Part shown: positions 1 through 5,058 of the stretch, in pieces
Numbering within the stretch: position 1 is the stretch's first letter
Layout of the letters: each line of letters begins with the position of its first letter
Source of the DNA: a virus
Strand: one strand, 5' to 3'
IMG/VR virus record: IMGVR_UViG_3300025132_000101
Span: 1 to 39,240 of that record
DNA: 39,240 nucleotides
Position numbers and translations under genes: made by a program
The notes under the pieces: generated by a model
What the model was told of the DNA's origin: nothing
Seen by the model: the letters and a program-made list of their open reading frames with translations, nothing else
Databases searched by the model: none

Positions 1-339
1 TAAGGATCGTCAATGCCAATGCTTGTCTCCTTTAGGAGTGCCCAAGCAAGGTCGAGACGCCCTGCATCGGCAGCCCAAGCAAGAGCATCTTGCTTCTGAC
101 CTTCGAACTTGTCTTCTGCCACGTTCTCGTGGAAGTCAACAAAGCGACGAAGGATGATCATGGCTGCAACTTTGTGAACCAGCGGGTCGCTGAGTTCTTC
201 ATACATTGCAGTGAGGTGCTTGTTTGCAACCTGCCAAAGCTGACTATGCAGATCAGCAGGTTCAATTTCAGGCACTTCAGGAGTTAGAAGAGCTTTCAGT
301 TCTTCTGGTGATACTGAATCAGGGATGAAGGATTGCATA
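1..339 (-). CDS. Hypothetical protein, 3' end outside window
   Basis: An open frame starts at the ATG at 339 and is still open at base 1, giving 113 residues. The protein begins MQSFIPDSVSPEELKALL and contains a Trp/Ala-rich helical stretch (DALAWAADAGRLDLAWALL). There is no signal peptide or membrane segment and I do not recognise the family. The start lies 24 bases after a UAAC hairpin that closes the preceding gene, the same arrangement as its minus-strand neighbours, which supports this start. The sequence between hairpin and start includes GTAAATATA, a string also found after two other hairpins in this arm. Confidence 0.75.
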
Positions 340-363
340 ACTTTCTTATATTTACTAAAAAAA

Positions 364-383
364 CCACTGGAGTTATCCAGTGG
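364..383 (-). terminator. UAAC-loop hairpin H1, terminator-like
   Basis: Perfect 8-bp stem with TAAC loop on the minus strand, followed by seven T residues. It lies about 10 bases beyond the stop codon of the upstream gene. Looks like an intrinsic terminator. Confidence 0.8.
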
Positions 384-393
384 AAGGCTGTTA

Positions 394-606
394 TCAGACG
401 TACTCACATGTGAGGTACGACTGACCTGCGTCAGATATGAAGTCGCCTACGGCTTCCATATCGACAGCAGCTACACCGTTTTTCATGACGGCAAGATGGC
501 ACTCATCAGTCATGAAGTTCAAAGCGTCTTCATGGTTTGGTTGAATGAGTGCAACGCCACGCACGAAGGTATCTTCGGTGATGGTGTAATCGAATGAATT
601 GTTCAA
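394..606 (-). CDS. Small hypothetical acidic protein
   Basis: About 70 residues ending in DAGQSYLTCEYV, rich in Asp/Glu. The frame is open further upstream to 750, but hairpin H2 (640-657) and two better genes occupy that stretch. I therefore place the start at TTG 606, which has an AGG nine bases ahead of it; another in-frame TTG lies at 636. No ATG exists in frame between the hairpin and residue FMTDE, so the start is uncertain. Family not recognised. It lies in the short-gene minus-strand block and is followed by hairpin H1. Confidence 0.55.
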   Translation of the reverse strand: MNNSFDYTITEDTFVRGVALIQPNHEDALNFMTDECHLAVMKNGVAAVDMEAVGDFISDAGQSYLTCEYV

Positions 607-639
607 GGTATTACCTATATGTTTTACATATAACAAAGC

Positions 640-657
640 CACAGGGGTTACCCTGTG
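640..657 (-). terminator. UAAC-loop hairpin H2 with stop codon in loop
   Basis: Perfect 7-bp stem (CACAGGG/CCCTGTG) with minus-strand loop TAAC. The TAA at 650-648 is the stop codon of the 24-residue gene just upstream. Only a weak T-rich tail follows. Confidence 0.75.
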
Positions 658-722
658 ACTGGCTGTTTGATTACTCTTACGAGTCTTCCCGTAACGGGGT
701 CTTTCTTGTAGGTGTAATTCAT
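648..722 (-). CDS. 24-residue micro-protein
   Basis: A 25-codon frame beginning MNYTYKKDPVTG and ending KQPVTG, basic and hydrophilic. The ATG (722-720) overlaps the TGA of the preceding gene (721-719) as ATGA, which suggests translational coupling. The TAA stop sits exactly in the loop of hairpin H2. Three other genes in this arm share the Thr-Gly-stop ending within such a hairpin, which makes a chance frame less likely. Function unknown. Very short frames are weak evidence by themselves, so confidence rests on the coupling and the shared ending. Confidence 0.55.
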   Translation of the reverse strand: MNYTYKKDPVTGRLVRVIKQPVTG

Positions 723-889
723 ACAGGTGTGATGCCGCAAGTGAGTTCATCGGTGGGCATTACTGACCACAGATCTTCAGGAGCTTGATTCTCCTGAAGA
801 AACTCTTCGGCATCGCTGATGTCACTCCAAAAGCCGACGATATCGTCGTTTAAGATGTCGTAGACGGCCCAGAACATGTTATTTTTCAT
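719..889 (-). CDS. Small hypothetical acidic protein
   Basis: 56 residues starting MKNNMFWAVYDIL and containing an acidic helix (DISDAEEFLQEN). I chose ATG 889 rather than the TTG at 907, because 907 lies in the arm of hairpin H3. The protein pattern (aromatic N-terminal strand, then an acidic helix) resembles many short phage accessory proteins, but no family is recognised. Its TGA overlaps the ATG of the next micro-gene as ATGA, so the two are probably co-translated. Confidence 0.7.
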   Translation of the reverse strand: MKNNMFWAVYDILNDDIVGFWSDISDAEEFLQENQAPEDLWSVMPTDELTCGITPV

Positions 890-906
890 AAGTACTAAAA
901 AACTCA

Positions 907-922
907 ACTGGGGTTACCCAGT
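907..922 (-). terminator. UAAC-loop hairpin H3 with stop codon in loop
   Basis: 6-bp stem ACTGGG/CCCAGT, extended by CTC/GAG across a bulged A. The minus-strand loop is TAAC and contains the TAA stop (916-914) of the 39-residue basic gene. Six T residues follow. Confidence 0.75.
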
Positions 923-1033
923 GAGTTTGGTCTTTAATGCCTTTAAGGCTGTTTTTCTTGCACGCAAAGCTTGAGGCTTAAGCTTACGCTTAGCTTCTTT
1001 GCGGCTGTGTTTTTGCCAATTAGGAACAATCAT
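914..1033 (-). CDS. 39-residue basic protein
   Basis: Translates to 39 residues beginning MIVPNWQKHSRKEAKRKLK and ending KTKLTG. Arg/Lys-rich, so probably nucleic-acid binding or ribosome-associated (inference from charge only). The ATG overlaps the TGA of the upstream gene as ATGA, and the stop TAA lies in the loop of hairpin H3. It is too short for most gene callers. Its overlap with a similarly basic 40-residue gene suggests the two form a coupled pair. Confidence 0.6.
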   Translation of the reverse strand: MIVPNWQKHSRKEAKRKLKPQALRARKTALKALKTKLTG

Positions 1034-1152
1034 TTACCTTGCCCTCGCAACATCTTTTTGTTGTGCTTGGGCTTAGAGTGAGTTCCTTGGCCCTGGCGAG
1101 TTTTCTTAGGGGAACTCTTGACGAAGGTGTGACCAGAAAGTGAACGAGCCAT
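1030..1152 (-). CDS. 40-residue basic protein, cyanophage-like
   Basis: 40 residues, starting MARSLSGHTFVKSSPKKTR and ending in a Lys/Gly/Gln-rich tail (MLRGQGK). Strongly basic and without acidic residues. The KKTRQG...SKPKH...RGQGK pattern resembles short conserved proteins I recall from marine cyanophages; this is a memory-level match and was not searched. The gene is followed by ATGA-coupled translation of the 39-residue basic protein. The start is the only ATG available and lies about 30 bases after hairpin H4, the usual spacing in this arm. Confidence 0.65.
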   Translation of the reverse strand: MARSLSGHTFVKSSPKKTRQGQGTHSKPKHNKKMLRGQGK

Positions 1153-1182
1153 GTGCTTATTTATGAAGTTACATTGAAAAAA

Positions 1183-1202
1183 CCACTGGTGTTAACCGGT
1201 GG
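1183..1202 (-). terminator. UAAC-loop hairpin H4
   Basis: 8-bp stem with one C-A mismatch on the minus strand (G-U if read from the plus strand), TAAC loop, then six T residues. It lies 8 bases beyond the stop of the gene ending at 1211. Confidence 0.7.
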
Positions 1203-1210
1203 CTTGGTTG

Positions 1211-1405
1211 TTAAAAGGTACCGAAGTTGTCTTCAAGCTCTACCAGAAGTCCATCGAAGTCTTCGGATGGAGGAAGGATTGAGGTAAGAGCTTCGACAAG
1301 ATCTGCACCGTATTCTTCTGCTAAATCCGCAAGGTATTCCTTACGGTTAGCAAAACCGTGTTGTTGATAGTCTGCATCGTTAAATGCAAAAATGTCTTCA
1401 GACAT
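1211..1405 (-). CDS. Small hypothetical acidic protein
   Basis: 64 residues beginning MSEDIFAFNDADYQQHGF and ending DNFGTF, very acidic, predicted helical in the middle (EYLADLAEEYGADLVEALTS). No recognised domain; negative charge could mean DNA mimicry or protein binding, but nothing specific supports it. The gene lies between hairpins H5 (upstream) and H4 (downstream). A minus-strand ATACAAT at about 1478-1472 could be the -10 of its promoter. Confidence 0.75.
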   Translation of the reverse strand: MSEDIFAFNDADYQQHGFANRKEYLADLAEEYGADLVEALTSILPPSEDFDGLLVELEDNFGTF

Positions 1406-1435
1406 GGTTGTAAGATATTGAACATCCAGAAAAGA

Positions 1436-1451
1436 ACAGGTGTTAACCTGT
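1436..1451 (-). terminator. UAAC-loop hairpin H5
   Basis: 6-bp stem ACAGGT/ACCTGT with TAAC loop on the minus strand and a TCTTTTC tail. It follows the same AACAGCCAAG-like leader found after other stops, although no minus-strand gene now ends here. Confidence 0.65.
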
Positions 1452-1495
1452 GCTTGGCTGTTGGTATTATATAAGTATTGTATTGCTCAGTTGTG

Positions 1496-1876
1496 ATGGG
1501 TGGAAGTGGACGATTGCGCAAAGCAATGGAAGCCATAGCCATGGCTGACAATGCAGTGCAGAAGGCAATTCGTGAGAAGATCTTGTATCTACAAGATGAT
1601 GTTGTGCCCAAGAAAGAGACAGTGAAGTCTTTACTTGGTCAAACTGTCTTTAGACCAAACCGTTTGGCACCCGATAGTTATTACAAGTCTCAGACACCAG
1701 GGGTGGCTGAAGACATTGCAACTATCTTGGCTGCCCGTGCTCTGCAAGCTGGAGTAGTAGCCGGAGGTGTCGGCACAGGCTTGGCTGCTGCAGACGGTAC
1801 CCAGCGTGCATTAGAGCAACTAGGTTTGGTAGAAAGAAAAGAAGACCGAGGCGTTAGCCCCGGTCTGATGATTTGA
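1496..1876 (+). CDS. Hypothetical protein on opposite strand to its neighbours
   Basis: 126 residues from ATG 1496 (an in-frame TTG at 1478 would add six). The N-terminus is helical (LRKAMEAIAMADNAVQKAIREK); the C-terminal part holds a Gly/Ala-rich hydrophobic stretch (ALQAGVVAGGVGTGLAAADG) and the tail RALEQLGLVERKEDRG. Gly/Ala-rich stretches of this type recur in the virion proteins further right. It is the only plus-strand gene in the left arm and sits between two minus-strand terminator hairpins. The last codons coincide with hairpin H6, and its TGA abuts the TGA of the convergent gene with no spacer. Confidence 0.7.
   Translation: MGGSGRLRKAMEAIAMADNAVQKAIREKILYLQDDVVPKKETVKSLLGQTVFRPNRLAPDSYYKSQTPGVAEDIATILAARALQAGVVAGGVGTGLAAADGTQRALEQLGLVERKEDRGVSPGLMI
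1843..1866 (-). terminator. UAAC-loop hairpin H6 inside a plus-strand coding end
   Basis: 10-bp stem with TAAC loop. On the minus strand it is fully paired, with one G-U; on the plus strand the same position is an A-C mismatch. The minus-strand tail is TCTTTTCTTTC. It is also the coding sequence for the last residues of the plus-strand gene. Confidence 0.7.
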
Positions 1877-2098
1877 TCAAGCCTCAACAGCTTTAGCTGC
1901 TGATTTCTCATCAGCGACGGCGTTGATTTTACTGACAGCTTGCTTGGCAGAGTAGAAACTACCGCCAACAGCAAGACTGTCTACACCGCCGTTTTTATAC
2001 TCGACACCACATTCGACAATGTCGTATTGGTTGTCTTGTGAAACGACCTTCTCGAAGAGACGGACGTGAACGTCGGTGCCTGGAAAGCGAAAGCGCAT
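1877..2098 (-). CDS. Small hypothetical protein
   Basis: 73 residues from ATG 2098, beginning MRFRFPGTDVHVRLFEKV and ending in an Ala/Glu/Lys helix. The start at 2119 would place the N-terminus close to hairpin H7, so 2098 is preferred. The pattern is a beta-strand-rich N-terminus followed by a helix (SAKQAVSKINAVADEKSA). Family not recognised. Its stop codon directly abuts that of the convergent plus-strand gene (TGA|TCA), with H6 just beyond. Confidence 0.7.
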   Translation of the reverse strand: MRFRFPGTDVHVRLFEKVVSQDNQYDIVECGVEYKNGGVDSLAVGGSFYSAKQAVSKINAVADEKSAAKAVEA

Positions 2099-2128
2099 AA
2101 GTGTAAATGCAATGAACACACAGCAACC

Positions 2129-2146
2129 AACAGGCGTTAGCCTGTT
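2129..2146 (-). terminator. UAAC-loop hairpin H7 with stop codon in loop
   Basis: Perfect 7-bp stem AACAGGC/GCCTGTT with TAAC loop. The TAA (2139-2137) is the stop codon of the 75-residue gene. The T tail is poor, so termination here is less certain than at H1 or H8. Confidence 0.7.
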
Positions 2147-2364
2147 GATCTCAAGTGTTTGGTTAGTTCAAGATATTCCTGATCAATGAGTTCAGACAAG
2201 GGGTCAATACTCAGATCAGTGTATGGTTTTAGTTCGTCTAGTTGGAAGGAGTGGAGAAAGTCAATAACTTCAGGGAAGGTATTAAAGGCTGACCACGTAC
2301 CCTCGAACTTGACGTGGAAGCGTGTATTAGGTGCACGCTTCTGTTGGATCACGAGTTTCAACAT
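2137..2364 (-). CDS. Small hypothetical protein ending in hairpin loop
   Basis: 75 residues, MLKLVIQQKRAPNTRFHVKF at the N-terminus and KHLRSTG at the end. A basic beta-rich start is followed by an acidic helical half (YTDLSIDPLSELIDQEYLELT). The start ATG overlaps the TGA of the upstream gene as TGATG, indicating coupling. The UAA stop lies in the loop of hairpin H7 and the protein ends Thr-Gly, as in three other genes of this arm. Function unknown. Confidence 0.75.
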   Translation of the reverse strand: MLKLVIQQKRAPNTRFHVKFEGTWSAFNTFPEVIDFLHSFQLDELKPYTDLSIDPLSELIDQEYLELTKHLRSTG

Positions 2365-2522
2365 CAGCTAAAACGTGATGTGAGTGACTCAATGAACTCT
2401 TCATCTTGTTCTTGAAGCCAAGCCTCGTTATCGAAAGCGACACGCGCTGCTTGTTCTTCAAGCCACGAGATCATCTCAACATCGTTGGAGATCTCTTCGG
2501 GAATGAAATGCAAGTTGTTCAT
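2364..2522 (-). CDS. 52-residue acidic protein
   Basis: 52 residues beginning MNNLHFIPEEISNDVEMIS, with two Trp-containing acidic segments (SWLEEQAARVAFD and AWLQEQDEEFIE). It looks like a small helical acidic protein. No family recognised. The start lies 28 bases after hairpin H8, and the TGA overlaps the next ATG (TGATG), so it is probably expressed with the 75-residue protein. The high negative charge next to a basic partner could mean they interact, but this is only a guess. Confidence 0.65.
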   Translation of the reverse strand: MNNLHFIPEEISNDVEMISWLEEQAARVAFDNEAWLQEQDEEFIESLTSRFS

Positions 2523-2549
2523 GAAATTATCAATAATCAGTTAACAAAA

Positions 2550-2567
2550 AACAGGCGTTAGCCTGTT
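2550..2567 (-). terminator. UAAC-loop hairpin H8, terminator-like
   Basis: Perfect 7-bp stem AACAGGC/GCCTGTT with TAAC loop, followed by six T residues. It lies 12 bases after the stop of the gene ending at 2579. Confidence 0.8.
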
Positions 2568-2578
2568 CTTGGTTGTTA

Positions 2579-2752
2579 TTAATCGTTCGTAGTTTCGAGA
2601 TTTGAGGCTATAGCTTCACGAACACGAATGATTTTTGGATCGTGAGCCTTGACTTTGTCAATGGCTACACACACGTCAGTTGCTTCAACATAGTTGACAA
2701 CTGATTCACCCGTTTTGTAAACGGATTCGAGGCGATAAATGATATTTTTCAT
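2579..2752 (-). CDS. Small hypothetical protein
   Basis: 57 residues from ATG 2752, beginning MKNIIYRLESVYKTGESVV. The pattern of an N-terminal strand pair followed by a helix (VCVAIDKVKAHDPKIIRVREAI) resembles small phage proteins of unknown function that take the form of one strand-strand-helix unit. The longer frame to 2794 would overlap the upstream lipoprotein-like gene, so it is rejected. The ATG starts two bases after the upstream TAA, consistent with coupling. Confidence 0.7.
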   Translation of the reverse strand: MKNIIYRLESVYKTGESVVNYVEATDVCVAIDKVKAHDPKIIRVREAIASNLETTND

Positions 2753-2754
2753 GA

Positions 2755-3159
2755 TTAACGAAAGCAGAAGGAAGCAGCATCGTGGTAATAACAACGCATG
2801 TTGCTATGTTCATCTTCAATTAAGGTGACAGGAAGGATACTCATATCTGACCTTATATTGAAGGCTTCAACTTTGTCAGTCTGAGCAATGACAAAAAAGC
2901 TGATAGACTCAGCATTTGTCCCTATTTCTTGGAAAGTGGCAGTGAAAGTAGCATTACCTTGTTCAACAATGGTCATGGTGCATGGTATCCAATCACTGTT
3001 ACCTCTAGGTGTGTAGATCGCACACTCTTTTGTAAATGTGGCCGCACCCTGTAATTGAATAGGATTAACAGGTGTATCTGGCATGGCACAAGCAAGTAAG
3101 CCTGCACATATGTTGGTTAATGTTTGAATGAACATAGTGAGTACAAATGATATAACCAT
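2755..3159 (-). CDS. Predicted phage lipoprotein
   Basis: 134 residues. The N-terminus is a hydrophobic segment of about 20 residues ending in Leu-Leu-Ala-Cys (residues 21-24), a good lipobox, so export and lipidation at Cys24 are likely. The mature part (about 110 residues) is beta-rich and has four further cysteines (KECAIY, IPCTMT, MRCYY, SFCFR), compatible with two disulfides outside the cytoplasm. Phage lipoproteins often act at the cell surface, for example in superinfection exclusion; that role is inferred from localisation alone. An alternative start at Met9 keeps the signal. The ATG at 3159 lies 3 bases after hairpin H9, whose 3' arm supplies GGGAG. Confidence 0.65.
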   Translation of the reverse strand: MVISFVLTMFIQTLTNICAGLLACAMPDTPVNPIQLQGAATFTKECAIYTPRGNSDWIPCTMTIVEQGNATFTATFQEIGTNAESISFFVIAQTDKVEAFNIRSDMSILPVTLIEDEHSNMRCYYHDAASFCFR

Positions 3160-3162
3160 GAA

Positions 3163-3182
3163 CTCCCGGAGTTATCCGGGAG
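3163..3182 (-). terminator. UAAC-loop hairpin H9, adjoining a start codon
   Basis: Perfect 8-bp stem CTCCCGGA/TCCGGGAG with TAAC loop. No T tract follows; instead the start codon at 3159 comes 3 bases later and the GGGAG of the 3' arm is Shine-Dalgarno-like. It may therefore control translation rather than end transcription. Confidence 0.65.
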
Positions 3183-3188
3183 AGGGGG

Positions 3189-3380
3189 TTAGATAATGTC
3201 GTCAGACATAGTCTTGAGCGATTCGAAACGTTGGAGTGAATCACGGTGGTACGTGATCCAACGATCAATCGCTATTTGAAATGCTTCAATAAGCATTTGA
3301 TGCTCTTGGCAATCTTCATCACTGCATTCACTGATGATATCGGAGAATTGAGTGATGTAATAATCTTTATTATGTAGCAT
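3189..3380 (-). CDS. Small hypothetical acidic protein
   Basis: 63 residues from ATG 3380, beginning MLHNKDYYITQFSDIISE. Contains an acidic Cys pair (ECSDEDCQEH) and a helical second half ending KTMSDDII. The start at 3380 overlaps the TGA of the upstream gene as TGATG; the 3398 start lies inside that gene and is rejected. The protein is followed six bases later by hairpin H9. No family recognised; the close Cys-Cys pair with His could bind metal, but this is weak. Confidence 0.7.
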   Translation of the reverse strand: MLHNKDYYITQFSDIISECSDEDCQEHQMLIEAFQIAIDRWITYHRDSLQRFESLKTMSDDII

Positions 3381-3613
3381 CAGACCAGTGGATTGCAAAG
3401 GTCAGAGTCCGCAGTGATGCGGTACTCATAGAAGTTTCCCCATTCTTCCTGATAGTGAGTCACACGCTTTAGACAAGTGTCGTGACCACTAGCCGGGTAG
3501 GTCATGTGGAACCAGTAGCGATCGTCACCCTGACGGGCGCGACACCAGATCCGACATTGACCTGCAATGAATGGGTAAAGTTCACGAAGCTCTTCGCGTT
3601 CTTGAACAGTCAT
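3380..3613 (-). CDS. Small hypothetical protein
   Basis: 77 residues starting MTVQEREELRELYPFIAGQ. Aromatic- and Cys-containing core (CRIWCRARQGDDRYWFHMTYP, where the two Cys are three apart) and a C-terminal strand (FYEYRITADSD). Looks like a compact alpha/beta protein, family unknown. The start lies about 35 bases after hairpin H10 and the stop is coupled (TGATG) to the following 63-residue gene. Confidence 0.75.
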   Translation of the reverse strand: MTVQEREELRELYPFIAGQCRIWCRARQGDDRYWFHMTYPASGHDTCLKRVTHYQEEWGNFYEYRITADSDLCNPLV

Positions 3614-3647
3614 TGGGAATAGAGTATATATTTACAATGAAAAACAC

Positions 3648-3665
3648 AACAGGCGTTAGCCTGTT
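3648..3665 (-). terminator. UAAC-loop hairpin H10, terminator-like
   Basis: Perfect 7-bp stem AACAGGC/GCCTGTT with TAAC loop and a GTGTTTTTC tail. The following spacer has GTAAATATATA, similar to the spacers after H1 and H11. Confidence 0.75.
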
Positions 3666-3676
3666 ATGTAGTTATC

Positions 3677-3865
3677 TTAAATGCCATTTAAGAAATCGTG
3701 GAGAGCATCTTGATACTCTCTCTTTGTCTTAAAGGTTACTCCATGAATAGTGAGTGGGAACTCACGTTTCTTAGGAGTTGAGTTGCGCATTGATGCGCTT
3801 ACGTCCCAACGAGTGCAACCTTGTTGGTCGCAGATCTGTTGGACGTAGGGGTTGTTATCTATCAT
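3677..3865 (-). CDS. Small hypothetical protein
   Basis: 62 residues beginning MIDNNPYVQQICDQQGCTRW. The first half has a CDQQGC motif; the second half (FKTKREYQDALHDFLNG) looks like a helix. The segment TIHGVTFKTKREYQDAL resembles short repeats often seen in small phage proteins, with an aromatic strand followed by a helix, but I cannot name a family. The ATG is TGATG-coupled to the upstream 58-residue gene; hairpin H10 follows the stop. Confidence 0.75.
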   Translation of the reverse strand: MIDNNPYVQQICDQQGCTRWDVSASMRNSTPKKREFPLTIHGVTFKTKREYQDALHDFLNGI

Positions 3866-4041
3866 CAGGCAACTCCTGTGCTTGTGATAATACGGAAGCG
3901 GATTCCTGCACCGGAGGCACGAGTCTGCTTGATGTAGTCGAACTGACGCTGACGAACAATGTCACGATCAGTTGAGGAAACGCCCATGGGTTTCCACTGA
4001 GCTTCACGCTCATTCCAGTATTGACAAGTGTAGGTTGTCAT
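3865..4041 (-). CDS. 58-residue basic protein
   Basis: 58 residues starting MTTYTCQYWNEREAQWKPM and ending FRIITSTGVA. Basic (several Arg in IVRQRQFDYIKQTRASG) with a CQYW motif near the start. It is coupled to the next gene by a TGATG overlap. Start ATG 4041 lies 31 bases after hairpin H11. Function unknown; the Arg-rich helix could bind nucleic acid. Confidence 0.7.
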   Translation of the reverse strand: MTTYTCQYWNEREAQWKPMGVSSTDRDIVRQRQFDYIKQTRASGAGIRFRIITSTGVA

Positions 4042-4071
4042 GGTTAAGTAAATTATATTTACTAAAAGAAA

Positions 4072-4091
4072 CCACCGGTGTTAACCGGTGG
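4072..4091 (-). terminator. UAAC-loop hairpin H11, terminator-like
   Basis: Perfect 8-bp stem CCACCGGT/ACCGGTGG with TAAC loop and a TTTCTTTTAG tail, 7 bases after the TAA of the upstream gene. Confidence 0.8.
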
Positions 4092-4098
4092 ATGGCTG

Positions 4099-4248
4099 TT
4101 AAAAAGGTAGCTCCTCTTCAACTTCATACAAGTCATACTTGTCTGAGTCTTCGAAGCTTTTGATGTGTGCCCAAGCTGCTTCTTCAGAGAAGAACATCTT
4201 GGTTTGTTGCTGCCGCTCTACGTGAAAGACGTGGTAGGTGGTGAGCAT
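4099..4248 (-). CDS. 49-residue acidic protein
   Basis: 49 residues beginning MLTTYHVFHVERQQQTKMF and ending YEVEEELPF. An N-terminal strand pair is followed by a helix (SEEAAWAHIKSFED) and an acidic tail. The aromatic strand-Phe-Phe-Ser-helix layout is similar to other small proteins of this arm, so distant paralogy is possible. Flanked by H12 upstream and H11 downstream. Function not recognised. Confidence 0.7.
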   Translation of the reverse strand: MLTTYHVFHVERQQQTKMFFSEEAAWAHIKSFEDSDKYDLYEVEEELPF

Positions 4249-4276
4249 TTAGAACATATATTGTTACTCAAACGAA

Positions 4277-4296
4277 ACACCGGTGTTAACCGGTGT
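4277..4296 (-). terminator. UAAC-loop hairpin H12 with stop codon in loop
   Basis: Perfect 8-bp stem ACACCGGT/ACCGGTGT with TAAC loop. The TAA at 4288-4286 is the stop of the 58-residue membrane protein. The tail is TTTCGTTTGAG. Confidence 0.75.
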
Positions 4297-4462
4297 ATGG
4301 CTGTTGCTTTGAAAGCCACTCAAGATAGGAACCAGGCTTGGTCATATCCATCTGTGCTTTGACCTTGGCAAGGCGTGCTTGTGCATGCTTCAGTTCTTGA
4401 TACTCACGAACGAAGCGACCAGCACAGACGCCGAAGGCAATAGCCATTACTAATGAAAGCAT
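4286..4462 (-). CDS. Small single-span membrane protein
   Basis: 58 residues. Residues 1-14 form a hydrophobic segment (MLSLVMAIAFGVCAG) followed by Arg and a charged helix (EYQELKHAQARLAKVKAQMD), so probably a small inner-membrane protein with a cytoplasmic coiled tail. It ends KQQPYTG with the UAA stop in the loop of hairpin H12. The start ATG is 32 bases after hairpin H13. It is the first gene of the minus-strand arm next to the repeat-rich divergent region. The role is unknown; it could also be a very short lysis-related protein. Confidence 0.7.
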   Translation of the reverse strand: MLSLVMAIAFGVCAGRFVREYQELKHAQARLAKVKAQMDMTKPGSYLEWLSKQQPYTG

Positions 4463-4493
4463 GTTTAGAGTAAATAGATTTACTCATTAAAGA

Positions 4494-4509
4494 GCAGGCG
4501 TTAGCCTGC
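4494..4509 (-). terminator. UAAC-loop hairpin H13
   Basis: Perfect 6-bp stem GCAGGC/GCCTGC with TAAC loop on the minus strand and a short TCTTTAATG tail. It precedes the first gene of the left arm; no gene lies upstream, so it may act as a leader hairpin or stop transcription from the repeat region. Confidence 0.65.
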
Positions 4510-4644
4510 GTGTAGCTATGTGGGTAAAAACGGGCGGCCACGCGTAGCGTGATTAGGTATTTAAGCCCCCTGCTTATTTATATATACCTACCCCCTTTTA
4601 ATCTCTACCGAGATCCCACACAATACCCACACCTTCCCACAATC

Positions 4645-4800
4645 ACGGCAGACTTACTGAGGACTACAGAGATCCACGGCGGACTACTGAACATCACGGC
4701 GGATCTACAGAGATCCACAGTAGATGTACGTAGAACAACGGCAGATCTACGGCAAGGGGGGTAGACCCTCTGAAGATCTACGGCAGGGGCACGGCAGATC
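4645..4800. repeat. Phased ACGGC(A/G)GA boxes
   Basis: ACGGC occurs at 4645, 4676, 4696, 4738, 4749, 4780 and 4791, with a degenerate ACAGT copy at 4717. Steps are 31, 20, 21, 21, 11, 31 and 11 bases, all near multiples of a 10.5-bp helical turn. A perfect inverted repeat (GGATCT ACAG AGATCC) lies at 4700-4715. It looks like an array of protein-binding sites on one DNA face. Confidence 0.6.
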
Positions 4801-5058
4801 CTCAGATAGATAGGCACGAGGAGAGGTGAAGGTATATAGTTAAAAGAATGTGAAGATAACTTAGGAGAGTAAGAGCAATACAATAGCTCCGCTCGACTGT
4901 TAGCTGAACATCAGCGGTGAGAACAAAGATGTACGACGAAACATAGACGCAGTAAATGTTAAGCAGTCGTAACACATAAAAGACATTGCACAACAGTTAT
5001 CACGAGTAACCTAAAGGTTGTGAGACTTTAGTAACTCATAAGTTGTGACAGATGTGAG

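Noticed and set aside
4549-4883. Open frames over the ACGGC boxes on both strands
   Set aside because: The box steps (11, 20, 31) are not multiples of three, the translations are low-complexity, and neither start has a ribosome site.
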